From Alphaproteobacteria bacterium (GTDB taxonomy: Bacteria; Pseudomonadota; Alphaproteobacteria; Micavibrionales; Micavibrionaceae): a stretch of 64,000 bases of DNA. Positions 63,978 to 64,000 of the stretch are shown here, piece by piece. Each line of letters begins with the position of its first letter. Position 1 is the first letter of the stretch. Where the stretch lies: positions 38,697-102,696 of the forward strand of contig JAJFGV010000014.1 of the NCBI GenBank assembly GCA_021775965.1, in the 5' to 3' direction. The position numbers and the translations under genes are program-made. A model generated the notes under the pieces. It was not told where the DNA came from. It searched no databases and saw nothing but the letters and a program-made list of their open reading frames with translations.

Positions 63978-64000
63978 ACACTGATTTAAACAGGGAAATG

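Overview
The window is one continuous stretch of bacterial chromosome that looks alphaproteobacterial. The evidence is a 14-gene nuo (complex I) set, the hom-glpX-recJ order, a tig-clpP-lon-hupB proteostasis block, class I PHA synthase, gamma-type carbonic anhydrase, and a CheY-like regulator with an FGPDRRR tail. The tRNA-His gene encodes C73 opposite a potential G-1. That points away from the Rhizobiales/Rhodobacterales/Caulobacterales clade and towards a Rhodospirillales- or Micavibrio-like lineage; this placement is an inference. The GC content is moderate. Many small lineage-specific genes are visibly richer in A+T. There is no rRNA, no CRISPR array and no recognisable transposase or integrase.

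Bases 1-22215 hold the nuo genes, all on the minus strand and transcribed A to N towards base 1 (nuoN runs off the left edge). The operon is unusual in two ways. First, small accessory genes are threaded between the subunits with start/stop overlaps or near-zero gaps: a glycine-rich membrane protein between A and B, a secreted protein between D and E, a MazG-like pyrophosphohydrolase plus a four-helix membrane protein between G and H, and a lipoprotein after H. Second, plus-strand genes split it: a long-form purL with purQ between F and G, a small anchored protein between H and I, and a PagL-like lipid A deacylase between I and J. A Panacea-domain (antitoxin-type) gene with its own promoter sits behind nuoF.

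Bases 22216-30800 carry small unknown genes, a TerB-like protein, a 40-codon ORF, tRNA-Asp, alanine dehydrogenase, succinate-semialdehyde dehydrogenase, ispG, a solitary flagellin, a lipoprotein and tRNA-Val. A perfect sigma-70 promoter points into the gap between gabD and ispG and has no obvious gene to serve. Bases 30800-36400 hold hupB, lon, clpP and tig (no clpX), followed by tRNA-Leu and tRNA-His.

Bases 36400-50200 carry glutamine synthetase, parE with a YdbH-like AsmA-type protein, an SLC13-type transporter, lptD and a DEAD-box helicase. Bases 50200-57850 carry hisI, a receiver-domain regulator with a helical partner, and the group OmpA-lipoprotein, hom (ACT domain apparently excised), glpX, recJ. 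Bases 57850-64000 carry phaC, gamma carbonic anhydrase with a 52-residue membrane protein, rplM-rpsI (S9 has a long Lys/Ala/Glu extension), cutA lacking a normal start codon, several small unknown genes and tRNA-Pro.

No classical defence island or complete mobile element is visible. The most interesting unexplained structure is the set of accessory genes translationally coupled into the split complex I operon. Next come the orphan Panacea gene and a class of small A+T-rich genes with consensus promoters.
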